Below are positions 7,479 through 16,615 of a stretch of DNA of 38,544 nt, one piece after another. The notes under the pieces were generated by a model that was given only the letters and a program-made list of their open reading frames with translations, did no database searches and was not told the DNA's origin. Where the stretch lies: the NCBI GenBank assembly GCA_028278645.1, contig JANQDZ010000058.1, positions 1 to 38,544 on the forward strand, given 5' to 3'. Every line of letters begins with the position of its first letter. The stretch's first letter is position 1. A program made the translations under genes and the position numbers. Origin of the DNA: Longimicrobiales bacterium. Lineage in GTDB: Bacteria; Gemmatimonadota; Gemmatimonadetes; Longimicrobiales; Gaopeijiaceae.

Positions 7479-9008
7479 ATGAGGATGCCCACCCCCAAGT
7501 CCTGGCGGCATGCCACCACACCGTCTGTGTGTTTTCTCCTTCTGTTGTTCGCGATCCCGAACCTCGGAGCTCAAGAACTCGATCTGCTCCCTGACGAGCC
7601 TGCGGTGACCCAGCACACGGCCACGATCCAGGGGGAAACGGTCAGGTACACAGCCGAGGCGGGCACCCTCCCCATTAGGGCCGATGGGAAGGTGACGGCG
7701 GAGATGTTCTACATCGCCTACACCCGGACAGACCTTCCAGCCGGGACCGTGAGGCCGCTGGTTTTCTCGTTCAACGGGGGGCCCGGAACCGCCTCGGTTT
7801 GGATGCACATGGGGTACACCGGGCCGAGAAGAGTTCAGTACGACGACGACGGGTTCCAGCTCCAACCACCGGTGGGTCTGGAGGACAATCCGGAGTCCAT
7901 CCTGGACGTGGCCGACATCGTTTACATCGATCCCATCGCCACGGGTTTCAGCAGGATGGTGGAGGGTGAAGACCCCCACATGTACCATGGGACCCTTTCG
8001 GACATCGAGTCGGTCGGAGAGTTCATCCGGCTCTACATCCTCAGGAACAATCGATGGGATTCTCCCAAGTTCTTGATCGGCGAGAGCTACGGCACCACCC
8101 GCGCTTCCGGCCTGGCTGGGCATCTGGCCGACGCCCACCAGATCTATCTGAATGGGGTGATCCTCGTATCCATGACCGGCCTGAACGTCGAGTTCGGTCC
8201 CGACGTTTCCTATGCGACCGCCCTTCCTCAGTACGCGGCGACGGCGTGGTACCACCAGCAGCTTGCCCCCGAATTCCAGAACCGGCCGATCGCCGATTTC
8301 CTCGCCGAGGTGGAGGACTTCGCCATCGATACCTACCTGCCGGTCTTGGTCCGGGGGGACCAGATCGATGACGCAACCCGGAATCAAATGGCTAGGCGGG
8401 TGGCCGATTACACCGGCCTTTCTCCGGCGTACGTCGTGTCTTCGAACCTGAGAATCGATAGCAGGCGGTTCTGGAAGGAATTGCTAAGGGACCAGCGGCT
8501 GACGGTGGGACGGCTCGACTCCCGGTATGTCGGGGTGGATAAGGACGCTGCGGCTGAAACCCCGGAATACGACCCGGCCATGGCCGATTGGGATGGTCCG
8601 TTCGGGAATGCCGTCAACATCTATCTGCGGCAGGAGCTGGGGTACGATCCCGATTTGAAGTACAACATCTGGGGGCCGGTACGGCCCTGGAATCGGGACG
8701 ACGGGGCTGACGTGGGCGAGATGCTCCGGAGCGCCATGCAGGCCAATCCCTATATGAAGGTCCTGATCCAGGGTGGGTATTTTGACGCGGCCACGGACTA
8801 CTTCAGTGCCGTATACGCCATTTCCCACATCCAGCCTGGCGGTGAGTTCAAGGACCGGTTCCGGTTCGCTTGGTACGAGAGCGGCCACATGATGTACCTG
8901 CGGAAAGCCGACCTGGCGAACTCGAATCAGGACCTGCGAGAGTTCATCGCTTGGTCCCTGGAGGGGAACCCGGACTATCCGTATCGGGTGAGGCCGGCCG
9001 GAGGCTGA
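7479..9008 (+). CDS. Secreted serine carboxypeptidase-like peptidase (family S10)
   Basis: The 509-residue protein begins with a signal peptide (hydrophobic SVCFLLLLFAIPNLGA, likely cleaved near residue 31), so it acts in the periplasm or outside. FSFNGGPGTASVW at about 97-108 is the S10 oxyanion-hole motif, GESYGTTRA at 201-209 carries the nucleophile Ser203, GGYFDAATDY carries the catalytic Asp (436 or 440), and ESGHMMY contains His470. S10 enzymes remove C-terminal residues from peptides at acidic pH. The start is supported by GGAAGG upstream. It is divergent from galK across 99 bp, which must hold both promoters. All three catalytic residues are present, so it is probably active. Confidence 0.9.
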   Translation: MRMPTPKSWRHATTPSVCFLLLLFAIPNLGAQELDLLPDEPAVTQHTATIQGETVRYTAEAGTLPIRADGKVTAEMFYIAYTRTDLPAGTVRPLVFSFNGGPGTASVWMHMGYTGPRRVQYDDDGFQLQPPVGLEDNPESILDVADIVYIDPIATGFSRMVEGEDPHMYHGTLSDIESVGEFIRLYILRNNRWDSPKFLIGESYGTTRASGLAGHLADAHQIYLNGVILVSMTGLNVEFGPDVSYATALPQYAATAWYHQQLAPEFQNRPIADFLAEVEDFAIDTYLPVLVRGDQIDDATRNQMARRVADYTGLSPAYVVSSNLRIDSRRFWKELLRDQRLTVGRLDSRYVGVDKDAAAETPEYDPAMADWDGPFGNAVNIYLRQELGYDPDLKYNIWGPVRPWNRDDGADVGEMLRSAMQANPYMKVLIQGGYFDAATDYFSAVYAISHIQPGGEFKDRFRFAWYESGHMMYLRKADLANSNQDLREFIAWSLEGNPDYPYRVRPAGG

Positions 9009-9051
9009 TAGAAGGGGCGTTTGGGGCCGGCCTCAGGCCTTCCGGGTCTGG

Positions 9052-9456
9052 TTACACAAGCGAAAGGGAAGGGGGCCCGAGGGTGCCGGGTGGGTATTTG
9101 AAGTACGAGGCCCGCTGGATGTCCTGGATCTCTACGGTGATCTGCATGTCCAGCGGGTCTGTTCCCTCCAGGGCAGGGGCGAAATGATCGTGTAGGAGCT
9201 CCACAGCTCCGTTCCCCACCGCCTGCTTCAGCTCGGGCGCGCGCCCCTCCAGGAACCGCACGTCCAGGTGGACAAAAGCCGACTCCCCCTGGCCGTCCCC
9301 CACAACCCAATCCTCAATCACTCGCCACCGGCTCTTGCAGTTTTCGATCTTGATACCTGCTGCCGATTCCAGGAGGCGATGAAGGCTGATCAGGAGACCC
9401 GGGTCAGAGGCCCATTCGTCCAGATTCGCGGTGTATTCCAGGGTCAGGTGAGGCAT
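9052..9456 (-). CDS. 5-carboxymethyl-2-hydroxymuconate isomerase (CHMI)-like tautomerase
   Basis: The 134-residue protein begins MPHLTLEYTANL; after Met removal Pro1 would be the catalytic base, as in the tautomerase superfamily, and the PHLTLEYT start is typical of HpaF/CHMI. In homoprotocatechuate degradation this enzyme isomerises CHM. No other genes of that pathway are visible here, so the physiological substrate is uncertain. The gene is last in the minus-strand cluster, 20 bp after rsmD, and ends 43 bp from the convergent S10 peptidase gene. Confidence 0.8.
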   Translation of the reverse strand: MPHLTLEYTANLDEWASDPGLLISLHRLLESAAGIKIENCKSRWRVIEDWVVGDGQGESAFVHLDVRFLEGRAPELKQAVGNGAVELLHDHFAPALEGTDPLDMQITVEIQDIQRASYFKYPPGTLGPPSLSLV

Positions 9457-9476
9457 GGTGGTGTCTCTGTGATCTG

Positions 9477-10082
9477 CTATTGGTTCCGAAGTTGATAGAT
9501 GGTAAAGGCGGAGTCCTTGAACACCCTCCGGCTCCCGCGACCAGAGAGCTTGATGTCGGGGGCGTGTTCGACGGACAAGATCCGACTGAAAGGGTGTCTG
9601 AGCCAGAGGTTTACCAGCCGGTCCCCAGCCTGGGAAGAATAGGGTGGATCGGCCAGGACCACGTCATAGGCTAGCCGGAAACCGGCTGAGGAGGCGCTCG
9701 GCTCGTCGTCGGCGCTGTCGTCGGGTTGAGCGGTGCCGGCCCCCTTTTCGGCCCAATTACCTTCCACACCGGAGAGAAACAGGAAGACGTCCTTCTTGAA
9801 TAGCCTTACCCGGTTCTGGACCCGGAGCTTGGCGATGTTGGCTTTGAGGGAGTGGAGGGAAGGCTTTCCGTTCTCGACAAAATCGACACGACGGGCTCCC
9901 CTGGAGAGGGCTTCCAGGCCGAGTGCTCCCGTCCCGGCAAACAGATCGAGGACTCTGGCGCCCCTCAGGTCCGGCTCCAACTCGGACAACCAGGCCGCCC
10001 GGACCACCTCCTGGGTAGGCCTCACTCTGGATCCAGGGGAGACCAGAGAAACATCAGCCCATTTCCCGGAAACAATTCTCAT
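9477..10082 (-). CDS. rsmD: 16S rRNA (guanine(966)-N2)-methyltransferase
   Basis: RsmD methylates G966 of 16S rRNA. The protein has the family start MRIVSGKW, then RPTQEVVRAAW, the SAM-binding motif VLDLFAGTGALGLEALSRGA, and the catalytic VVLADPPYSS motif. I place the start at ATG 10082, which overlaps the upstream stop as ATGA, giving 201 residues; a TTG at 10091 would add three codons. An Asp/Ser-rich linker (around GTAQPDDSADDEPSASS) before the DPPY motif is not part of the usual core and probably forms a surface loop. Translational coupling places it in the five-gene operon. Confidence 0.93.
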   Translation of the reverse strand: MRIVSGKWADVSLVSPGSRVRPTQEVVRAAWLSELEPDLRGARVLDLFAGTGALGLEALSRGARRVDFVENGKPSLHSLKANIAKLRVQNRVRLFKKDVFLFLSGVEGNWAEKGAGTAQPDDSADDEPSASSAGFRLAYDVVLADPPYSSQAGDRLVNLWLRHPFSRILSVEHAPDIKLSGRGSRRVFKDSAFTIYQLRNQ

Positions 10083-11257
10083 CCCAGCCAATCCCTGCTT
10101 AGCTCCACCACCCGGTCGATATCGGCTTCATTGTTGTAGAGGCCGATGGACATCCTCAGGATCCCTCGGCGGATGGAAATGTTCACGCCGTTGTTGATGA
10201 GGTGATGGAACAGCTCGTTCATGGCAGGATCGTCGGCGCTGTAATGCCGTCCGCCGCCGCTCTCCCCCACGGCCACGATGTGGGCCAGGTGGGGTCCGGG
10301 CTCCCCACCAGCCACCGAAAGCCCAAGGCTCACCATTCCGGTCGCCAGGCGAGCGGCCAGTCCCCGGACATGAGGCTCGATTTGGTCCACACCCACAGAG
10401 TTGATCAACTCCAGCGAAGGCTCAACCGCTGCGAGACCCATGTAGTTGTAGTTGGATAACTCGAACCGAAGGGCTCCCGGTTTGAAGTCCAGGGTCCCTG
10501 GTCCGATGGCCGTTTCGTGGGCGTCGGGACCCAGGTCCATTCCGTATCGTGCCACGAAGACTGGGTTCAGTGTCTCGGCCAGATCCCGCCTTATATACAA
10601 AAAACCGAGGCCGTAAAAGGCCAGGAGGTTCTTTTGAGTTCCGATGGAGATGGCGTCCACGCCCAACTCTCGAACGTCGGTGCGGATCGACCCCGCCGAC
10701 TGGGCCGAGTCGATCAATGTCAGCACACCTCTGGCCCGGGCCTCGGAGGTCAGGGCCTGGACATCGGTGATGAAGCCAGGGGAGAAGGTCACGTGGGAAA
10801 CGGTGGCTACCCGGGTTTGGTCGTCCATGGCCTCGATCATTCGGCCAACGGGAATGTTCCCGTCCTCGGGGAGAACCTCCCTGACCTCCACCCCCTTCGT
10901 TTCCCTCAGGTGATACCAGAGGAAGACGTTGTTCGGGTGCTCCAACTCCGGGCAGAGGACCACATTGTCACCAGGCTTCCAGTCCAAGCCCGAGGCGAAG
11001 ATGTTCAAACCCTCAGAGACGTTTTTTGTAATGGCGACCTCCACCGGATCCGCGCCGATGAGACCTGCCACCAACGCCCGAACTCGCTCGGCTTGGGCGT
11101 GGAGTTCCTCCTTGACTGCGCCTCCCATCACTCGCTTCTCGAGGTGGGCCATAACCGCGTCCCTCGATGGGATCGGCATAAGACCGTTGAGGGAGACGTT
11201 CAGGTAAACCTGGTCCCTGACACCGGGAAACAGCTCTCGCGCTTCGGAGAGGTTCAT
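10079..11257 (-). CDS. Class V PLP-dependent aminotransferase (cysteine desulfurase / isopenicillin N epimerase-like)
   Basis: The 392-residue protein has fold-type I aminotransferase features: LIDSAQSAG with the PLP-ring-binding Asp183 and IGTQKNLLAFYGLGFLY with Lys209 as probable Schiff-base lysine. The N-terminal YLNVSLNGLMP and C-terminal GILRMSIGLYNNEADIDRVVE segments are typical of the SufS/NifS-like and epimerase-like branch. The usual desulfurase active-site Cys near residue 330 is not evident (SIRRGILRMS in that area), so a role other than sulfur mobilisation is likely; the exact reaction is unknown. It sits 3 bp after the symporter and overlaps rsmD by four bases. Confidence 0.83.
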   Translation of the reverse strand: MNLSEARELFPGVRDQVYLNVSLNGLMPIPSRDAVMAHLEKRVMGGAVKEELHAQAERVRALVAGLIGADPVEVAITKNVSEGLNIFASGLDWKPGDNVVLCPELEHPNNVFLWYHLRETKGVEVREVLPEDGNIPVGRMIEAMDDQTRVATVSHVTFSPGFITDVQALTSEARARGVLTLIDSAQSAGSIRTDVRELGVDAISIGTQKNLLAFYGLGFLYIRRDLAETLNPVFVARYGMDLGPDAHETAIGPGTLDFKPGALRFELSNYNYMGLAAVEPSLELINSVGVDQIEPHVRGLAARLATGMVSLGLSVAGGEPGPHLAHIVAVGESGGGRHYSADDPAMNELFHHLINNGVNISIRRGILRMSIGLYNNEADIDRVVELSRDWLG

Positions 11258-11260
11258 GGC

Positions 11261-12538
11261 TCAGCTTGGGCTTTCACTTGGGAGGTTCTTTGCCTCTGAG
11301 TGGGAGACGATGGCCGTACCGACCATGTCACCCATGACGTTGATGGTGGTGTTCCCCATGTCCACCAGGCGGTAGATGCCCCCAACAATGGCGGCAATTT
11401 CCAGGGGAAGGTTGAAGGCTTGGACAAAGATGAGAGCGATCACCAGGCCTCCGCCGGGAATGCCCCCTGAACCCTCCGAAAGGAGGAGACCGACAAGCAG
11501 GATCGTCACCATCTGAGCCAGAGAGAAATCCACGCCGGCTGCTTGAGCGGTGAAAACCAGGACCGCCGTCAGCATGATGGAGGTCCCGTCCTTGTTGATC
11601 TGGGCCCCGAGGGGAAGCGTGAAGGAGTAGACCGCCCGTGGAAGCCGGATCTTCTCGGCCATCTCCAGGGCCACAGAAAGTGAAGCGAGGCTGGAAGTGG
11701 TGGCGACCGTTGTGGCCCACAGCGCGCCGGTGCCTCGCAAGAAGCTCCACGGGCGCCGGTCGGTAAGGAGAATCAGGAGGACCATGTAGGCGCAGAACAT
11801 GAGCACTTGGGTCCCCCAGACTCCGAGGAGGAACCGGGCCATCGGCCCAAAAAGCTCTGCGCCGTATCGCCCCACTGTTACGGCCATGAGGGCTCCGATT
11901 CCCACCGGAGCGACCCATAGGATCCCGTCCACCAGCTTTCGGAAGAGGACTGCCAACGCCGCGTATCCTCTTCGCAAAAGGTCCCGCGGGTCCTCCGGAA
12001 GAAAGAGCGTGGTGATCCCCAACAGGACCGCAACCACGACCAACTGGGCCACGTTTCCTTCCGTGAAGGCCCGGAAGATGTTCGTGGGAATCAACTGAAG
12101 GAGTAAGTCGGTCACTTCCGGGACCTCGCCGATGGCGTCGTCCACTTCTCCGGTGAGGGTCATGCCCACGCCTGGCCGTACCAGATGCATGGCCACCAAT
12201 CCCAGCGTCAGGGCAGTGGCCGTGGTGACCAGGTAGTAGCTGACGATTTTGGCCGACAGTCGGCCAAAGGTCCGGAGGTCGGTCAGGGCGGTGAGGCCTG
12301 CGAGCAAGTTGAAGAACACCAGGGGGATCGCCGCCATCATCAGGAGACGAATGAAGAGGTCCCCGATGGGCTCGACGACCGTGGCCTGCTCTCGGAATAC
12401 GATCCCGGCTCCAGCCCCAACCACCATCCCGATGAGGATTTTGGTGCCTAGGCCGAGCCCGGGCTTTTTCCCCTCTCCATTGGCTGAAGCCGGCTGGGGG
12501 TTGACGCCGCCCCCGGTGCCTTCGAACCGGATGGTCAT
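11261..12538 (-). CDS. Dicarboxylate/amino acid:cation symporter (DAACS family)
   Basis: The 425-residue membrane protein matches the GltP/DctA/GltPh family. TTSSLASL (280-287) corresponds to the serine-rich hairpin HP1, NKDGTS (315-320) is the family's NMDGT sodium-coordination motif, SGGIPGGG (357-364) is HP2 and DMGNTTINVMGD (393-404) is the substrate-binding helix 8. It should import glutamate, aspartate or C4-dicarboxylates with Na+ or H+. In GltPh the substrate amino-group Asp is in DMGRT; here DMGNT has Asn in place of the Arg that binds the substrate side-chain carboxylate, which hints at neutral amino acids. Its start overlaps the upstream lipoprotein stop as ATGA. Confidence 0.9.
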   Translation of the reverse strand: MTIRFEGTGGGVNPQPASANGEGKKPGLGLGTKILIGMVVGAGAGIVFREQATVVEPIGDLFIRLLMMAAIPLVFFNLLAGLTALTDLRTFGRLSAKIVSYYLVTTATALTLGLVAMHLVRPGVGMTLTGEVDDAIGEVPEVTDLLLQLIPTNIFRAFTEGNVAQLVVVAVLLGITTLFLPEDPRDLLRRGYAALAVLFRKLVDGILWVAPVGIGALMAVTVGRYGAELFGPMARFLLGVWGTQVLMFCAYMVLLILLTDRRPWSFLRGTGALWATTVATTSSLASLSVALEMAEKIRLPRAVYSFTLPLGAQINKDGTSIMLTAVLVFTAQAAGVDFSLAQMVTILLVGLLLSEGSGGIPGGGLVIALIFVQAFNLPLEIAAIVGGIYRLVDMGNTTINVMGDMVGTAIVSHSEAKNLPSESPS

Positions 12539-14199
12539 GGCCGTCTCATCTCAAGAGCCGCGAGGTACTCCCACGCCCGGCCCATCAGGATTCCGTAATA
12601 CCCGTCTGCGTTTTCGGCCGTAAGGGGAATCCACTCGTCCACCGCGGCTGGATTCCCTTCCAGCACTTCGCCGTTCGGTCGGATGGTGTGACCGATGGAC
12701 CACATGTATCCGACGACCGGTTCCGCGGTCCCAGGGAAACTCAGAACCTCGTACCACTCCCACGTGTTGGAGTACCCACCCGGGGGCATGCCTAAGATCG
12801 GCCCCAGCTCGTTGTCGGAGACGATGCTCATGAACTGATCCAGGTGGGAGCCGCCGTTCGGGCCGGAAAAAACCACCAACGGTCCCCTGAAATGAACCGG
12901 AGCCGGTTGGAGGATTCCATCGGAGTCCTTCGGAGCATGGGCCAGCTTGAACGGCACTGGGACCGTCACCGAGTCCCCCCGGTCCAGGGCCTCGAGCAGA
13001 TCGTTTTCAAGCCAATCCATAAGCCACGTGCCGTCGTCCACCGTTTCCGGGCCGCCGCTGTCGTAGATGGCCTGTGCGGCGAACTCCTCCCGCTTCATCT
13101 GGACAAAGGGTTCGATGACGTCGCTCAATCTGAGGGTGCCAAAGGTGGTTTTGAACGGCTTGGGTTGGATCCTCTGAACGGCGTAGGCCCCGAGCGAGCC
13201 GCCTCCGCTTCGGGTCGCGTCAAAAATGATCGCCTGGTCCAGGAGGTTTTCCGTTTCGCCGAATTCCACCAACCTATCGATGTCCTCGATGAGGCTGGAC
13301 GATTCGAACCGGTGCCACTGGAGAATGATGGCCCTCTGCCCTGCCGTGGGTAGGAATAGGTCGTAGGTAGGCGTGCTCCACTCGAGCTCAAAATCCGAAT
13401 AGAAAGGATCCGAGTATCCAATCCACTGGAGGCTTTCGGGATCGAAGTAGGCCAGGGATTCCCGGACCTGACCCCCACCGGGCTTTTCCACCGTCAACTC
13501 GAGTGATCTTCCGCGGAAGGCACCGGGGAGGATGGCCGTCTCCTGCGACAGGGCCTCGGCGATTTTCCACCGGAGTCCTGGAATGCTGGAGTGCCTGATG
13601 TAAGGCGCCAGTGTGGACCGGAGGTCCTGGACCGGTATGCCGTTCACCTCGACGATCCGATCCCCGAAACCCAGGTCTCCCAACCCCACATCAGTTCCGA
13701 CATCGGAGGAAGCCAGGTCCGAGATAAAGTATCCTCCTTCATCAGAGCCGAAGTCCGGTAGGAACCGGACGGGAGCTTGAAGTGGGTCGGGGGGTTGAGG
13801 ATCGGTCTGGGCCGGGAGCCCGCGGGTCAGGTTGGGACGAATCCCGCCATCGACCAAGAAGACCGAGAGGTGCCGGTCCTTCCGAGCGTTACTCAGACGG
13901 AGGAGGGCGTCGAAGAGGGCGTCTTCGGTGTCAGCCTGGACCACCGATTCCCTGAGCTTCTCCATTTCATCCAGGGGGTCGTACCCGAGGGCGTCTTCTT
14001 TGGGGACCGAGAAAGCACCCCTTCTGGCTGTCATGGCAAGGATTGAGTCGAACAAAGCCTCCCGTAGCTCGGGAGTTCCCGCAGGCCCCGGGTAGGCAGA
14101 ACCCTCCCGGGTTCCTTGTTCGCAGGCCGACGTCCCCAGCAGGGAAAGGAGCCCGATTCCGATCAGAGTCTGGGACCGGAGGAGGCGACGGTATTCCAT
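12535..14199 (-). CDS. S41-family peptidase-like lipoprotein with PDZ-like region
   Basis: I set the start at ATG 14199, preceded by GGGAG and opening a lipoprotein signal (hydrophobic residues 11-22, lipobox LGTSAC with Cys26); the frame continues upstream to 14439 but that part lacks family features. The mature protein has a PDZ-like module (about 155-235, GDRIVEVNGIPV), then IIFDATRSGGGSLGAY, which resembles the DxRxNGGG signature of C-terminal processing peptidases, and VVFSGPNGGSHLDQF at the place of the S41 nucleophile region. It is probably anchored at the membrane and acts on peptides, but the catalytic Ser/Lys pair is not obvious to me. It is first in the five-gene operon; divergent promoters must lie in the 164 bp before the dehydrogenase gene. 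Confidence 0.72.
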   Translation of the reverse strand: MEYRRLLRSQTLIGIGLLSLLGTSACEQGTREGSAYPGPAGTPELREALFDSILAMTARRGAFSVPKEDALGYDPLDEMEKLRESVVQADTEDALFDALLRLSNARKDRHLSVFLVDGGIRPNLTRGLPAQTDPQPPDPLQAPVRFLPDFGSDEGGYFISDLASSDVGTDVGLGDLGFGDRIVEVNGIPVQDLRSTLAPYIRHSSIPGLRWKIAEALSQETAILPGAFRGRSLELTVEKPGGGQVRESLAYFDPESLQWIGYSDPFYSDFELEWSTPTYDLFLPTAGQRAIILQWHRFESSSLIEDIDRLVEFGETENLLDQAIIFDATRSGGGSLGAYAVQRIQPKPFKTTFGTLRLSDVIEPFVQMKREEFAAQAIYDSGGPETVDDGTWLMDWLENDLLEALDRGDSVTVPVPFKLAHAPKDSDGILQPAPVHFRGPLVVFSGPNGGSHLDQFMSIVSDNELGPILGMPPGGYSNTWEWYEVLSFPGTAEPVVGYMWSIGHTIRPNGEVLEGNPAAVDEWIPLTAENADGYYGILMGRAWEYLAALEMRRP

Positions 14200-14363
14200 G
14201 AGCTGGATCTCCCGGAAGAGTAGGGCGGAGACGGGCGGATATGCCGTCAGCAACCTGACCTCCCCTGTCGCCGTGGCGCAAGGAAGTAGCCATTTCAGAG
14301 ATCTCAACGAAGATTTCATGGAATGGCGTGAACCTTCTGGCACCCAAGGCAGAGAAAGGCTCG

Positions 14364-15431
14364 ATGGCCCAGTACGATATCGCGGTGATCCCCGGAGACG
14401 GGATTGGTTCCGAAGTGGTGCCCGAGGGAATCCGAGCATTAGAGGCGGCCGCTTCCCGCTTTGGCTTCTCCCTCAACTGGGACGAAAAAGATTGGAGTTG
14501 TGACCGGTACCTCCAAACCGGGAGCTTCATGCCTTACGACGGGATCGATCAGATTCGAGGACATGATGCCATCTTCCTGGGGGCCGTGGGGGATCCACGC
14601 GTACCGGATCATGTGTCGCTTTGGGGGCTCTTGATTCCGATCCGACGAATGATGCGTCAGTGGGTGAACCTCAGACCGGTTCGGCTCATGCCTGGGGTCC
14701 CAACGCCACTGAGAGATCGAGGCCCGGAAGAGATCGACTTTATGGTGGTGAGGGAAAACAGCGAGGGAGAGTACTCCGAAATCGGTGGCCGTCTGGACGT
14801 GGGCGGGAATGCAGAGCGAGCCGAGAGCCTCAGCGTTTTCACGCGAGCAGGCGTCGACCGGATTCTTCGTTATGCTTTTGATCTGGCGAGGAGCCGACCA
14901 AAAAAACACCTGACCTCGGCGACGAAGTCCAATGGCATCATGCACACGATGCCTTACTGGGATGAGCGCTTCAAGGCCATTGGAGAAGAGTATCCCGACG
15001 TGCGGACGGACCAATACCACGTCGACATTTTGGCAGCCAATTTCGTTCTTCATCCCGACTGGTTCGACGTGGTCGTGGGAAGCAATCTGTTCGGTGATAT
15101 CCTTTCGGACCTGGGACCGGCCGTGGCCGGAACCATAGGGATCGCTCCCTCAGCGAATATCAATCCGGAGGGTGAGTACCCTTCCATGTTCGAGCCCGTC
15201 CACGGCTCGGCTCCGGACATCATGGGGAAGGGCATAGCGAACCCCATCGGGCAGATCTGGTCTGGGGCCATGATGTTGAGGTACCTGGGAGAGGAATCCG
15301 CCGCCTGGACCTTGGAGCGGGCCATTGAGCGGGTTTTGGACGAACCCGACCTCCGAACTAGGGACATGGGCGGTACGGCGACCACCAAAGAGTTGGGAGA
15401 AGCGGTGGCCCAGGTGGTGAGGGAGGTTTGA
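14364..15431 (+). CDS. Isocitrate/isopropylmalate dehydrogenase family protein (tartrate/D-malate dehydrogenase-like)
   Basis: The 355-residue protein is a NAD(P)-dependent beta-hydroxyacid oxidative decarboxylase. VIPGDGIGSEV opens the fold, NLRP (102-105) and VRENSEGEY (129-137) are substrate and phosphate-region motifs, Lys188 and Asp221 are the expected catalytic pair, and Asp245/Asp249 in GDILSDLGPA bind the divalent metal. The IPIRRMMRQWVNLRP segment and the 'VRENSEGEYS' form fit tartrate/D-malate (TtuC/DmlA) enzymes better than LeuB. No leucine-pathway gene is nearby. Start at ATG 14364 gives the family N-terminus; an upstream ATG at 14328 adds only 12 unmatched residues. Confidence 0.85.
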   Translation: MAQYDIAVIPGDGIGSEVVPEGIRALEAAASRFGFSLNWDEKDWSCDRYLQTGSFMPYDGIDQIRGHDAIFLGAVGDPRVPDHVSLWGLLIPIRRMMRQWVNLRPVRLMPGVPTPLRDRGPEEIDFMVVRENSEGEYSEIGGRLDVGGNAERAESLSVFTRAGVDRILRYAFDLARSRPKKHLTSATKSNGIMHTMPYWDERFKAIGEEYPDVRTDQYHVDILAANFVLHPDWFDVVVGSNLFGDILSDLGPAVAGTIGIAPSANINPEGEYPSMFEPVHGSAPDIMGKGIANPIGQIWSGAMMLRYLGEESAAWTLERAIERVLDEPDLRTRDMGGTATTKELGEAVAQVVREV

Positions 15432-15461
15432 GGAGTGGTCTTTTTCCGCGAGATTACCTGA

Positions 15462-16535
15462 ATGGATGCCATCGTAGAACTCTACAATAGGTGGACCACA
15501 TTCCTGGAGCCCTACCCGGCGCTCCGGGCTCTTGAGACCGTCGCGGTCTTCCTGGTCCTGGCATGGTTGGTGGATCGCCTCATCACCGGGATTGTCTCCC
15601 GTATGGTGGCCAGGACCGAGACGGACCTGGATGACAAGCTTCTGGCCATGATGCACCGGCCCGTGTTCTCGACGGTCGCTCTGCTTGGTGTGTTGTTGGC
15701 GGTCTATGAATTCGACGTGGACGGAGACCTGTCGGTCTGGGCCGTGCCCGTCGTAAAGACCATCCTGATCTTCATCTGGATGGTCTTCGGTCTGAGGTTC
15801 TCCCGGTTGATTTTGGGCGCGTTCAAGGATCGGACCGAAAGGTTCGAGTTCATTCAGCCCACCACCGAGCCCCTCCTGCGGAATGCCGTTGCCGTCTTCC
15901 TGTTGTTGGCGGCGGCGTATGCCATTCTCCTCGCCTGGGATATCGAGGTAACCGGGCTGGTGGCCAGCGCGGGAATCGTCGGTCTCGCCCTAAGCTTCGC
16001 CGCCCAGGACACCCTGGCGAATCTGTTTGCCGGCGTGGCCATCATGACGGACCGCCCGTACGCATTGGGTGACTACATCATTCTGGACAGTGGGGAACGG
16101 GGCGAGGTCACCCACATCGGCCTCCGAAGCACGAGGCTCCTCACCAGGGACGATGTGGAAGTCAGCATTCCCAACAGCGTCATGGGTGCCGCGAAGATCG
16201 TGAACGAAGCATCGGGTGTGCCGAACCGGTATAGGATCAGGGTGAAGGTGGGTGCTGGGTATGGCTCGGATATCGATCTTGTGATGAAGGTTCTTCTAGA
16301 GATCGGGAAGGCCCACGAGAAGGTCAGGGCTGAGCCCGAGCCCCGGGTTCGGTTCCGCGCTTTCGGCGAATCCAGCCTGGACTTCGAGCTCCTGTGCTGG
16401 ATAAAGAAGCCTGCGGACCGGGGAAAGGTGACACATGAGCTCAACTGCTCGGTGTACCGAGCCTTCGCGAAAGCCGGCATCAGCATCCCGTTCCCGCAGA
16501 GAGATTTGTACATTAAGGAGATGCCGGTAGGGTAA
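15462..16535 (+). CDS. Small-conductance mechanosensitive channel (MscS family)
   Basis: The 357-residue protein has N-terminal helices, then the MscS pore helix and beta domain: VTGLVASAGIVGLALSFAAQ and DTLANLFAGVAIMTDRP (about 163-199) match TM3 with its small-residue packing face, and LGDYIILDSGERGEVTHIGLRSTRL (202-226) is the beta domain. The SIPNSVMGAAKIVN stretch is also diagnostic. It is an inner-membrane channel that opens on membrane tension and releases solutes. Its gene starts 30 bp after the dehydrogenase and may be co-transcribed with it. Confidence 0.9.
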   Translation: MDAIVELYNRWTTFLEPYPALRALETVAVFLVLAWLVDRLITGIVSRMVARTETDLDDKLLAMMHRPVFSTVALLGVLLAVYEFDVDGDLSVWAVPVVKTILIFIWMVFGLRFSRLILGAFKDRTERFEFIQPTTEPLLRNAVAVFLLLAAAYAILLAWDIEVTGLVASAGIVGLALSFAAQDTLANLFAGVAIMTDRPYALGDYIILDSGERGEVTHIGLRSTRLLTRDDVEVSIPNSVMGAAKIVNEASGVPNRYRIRVKVGAGYGSDIDLVMKVLLEIGKAHEKVRAEPEPRVRFRAFGESSLDFELLCWIKKPADRGKVTHELNCSVYRAFAKAGISIPFPQRDLYIKEMPVG

Positions 16536-16615
16536 GGGACGGGTCCGCAGGAAACCCCTCAACACATCCCCCCGTAGGGTGGACAGCTTCTACCTATCCG
16601 ACGGGGTGAGATGTC

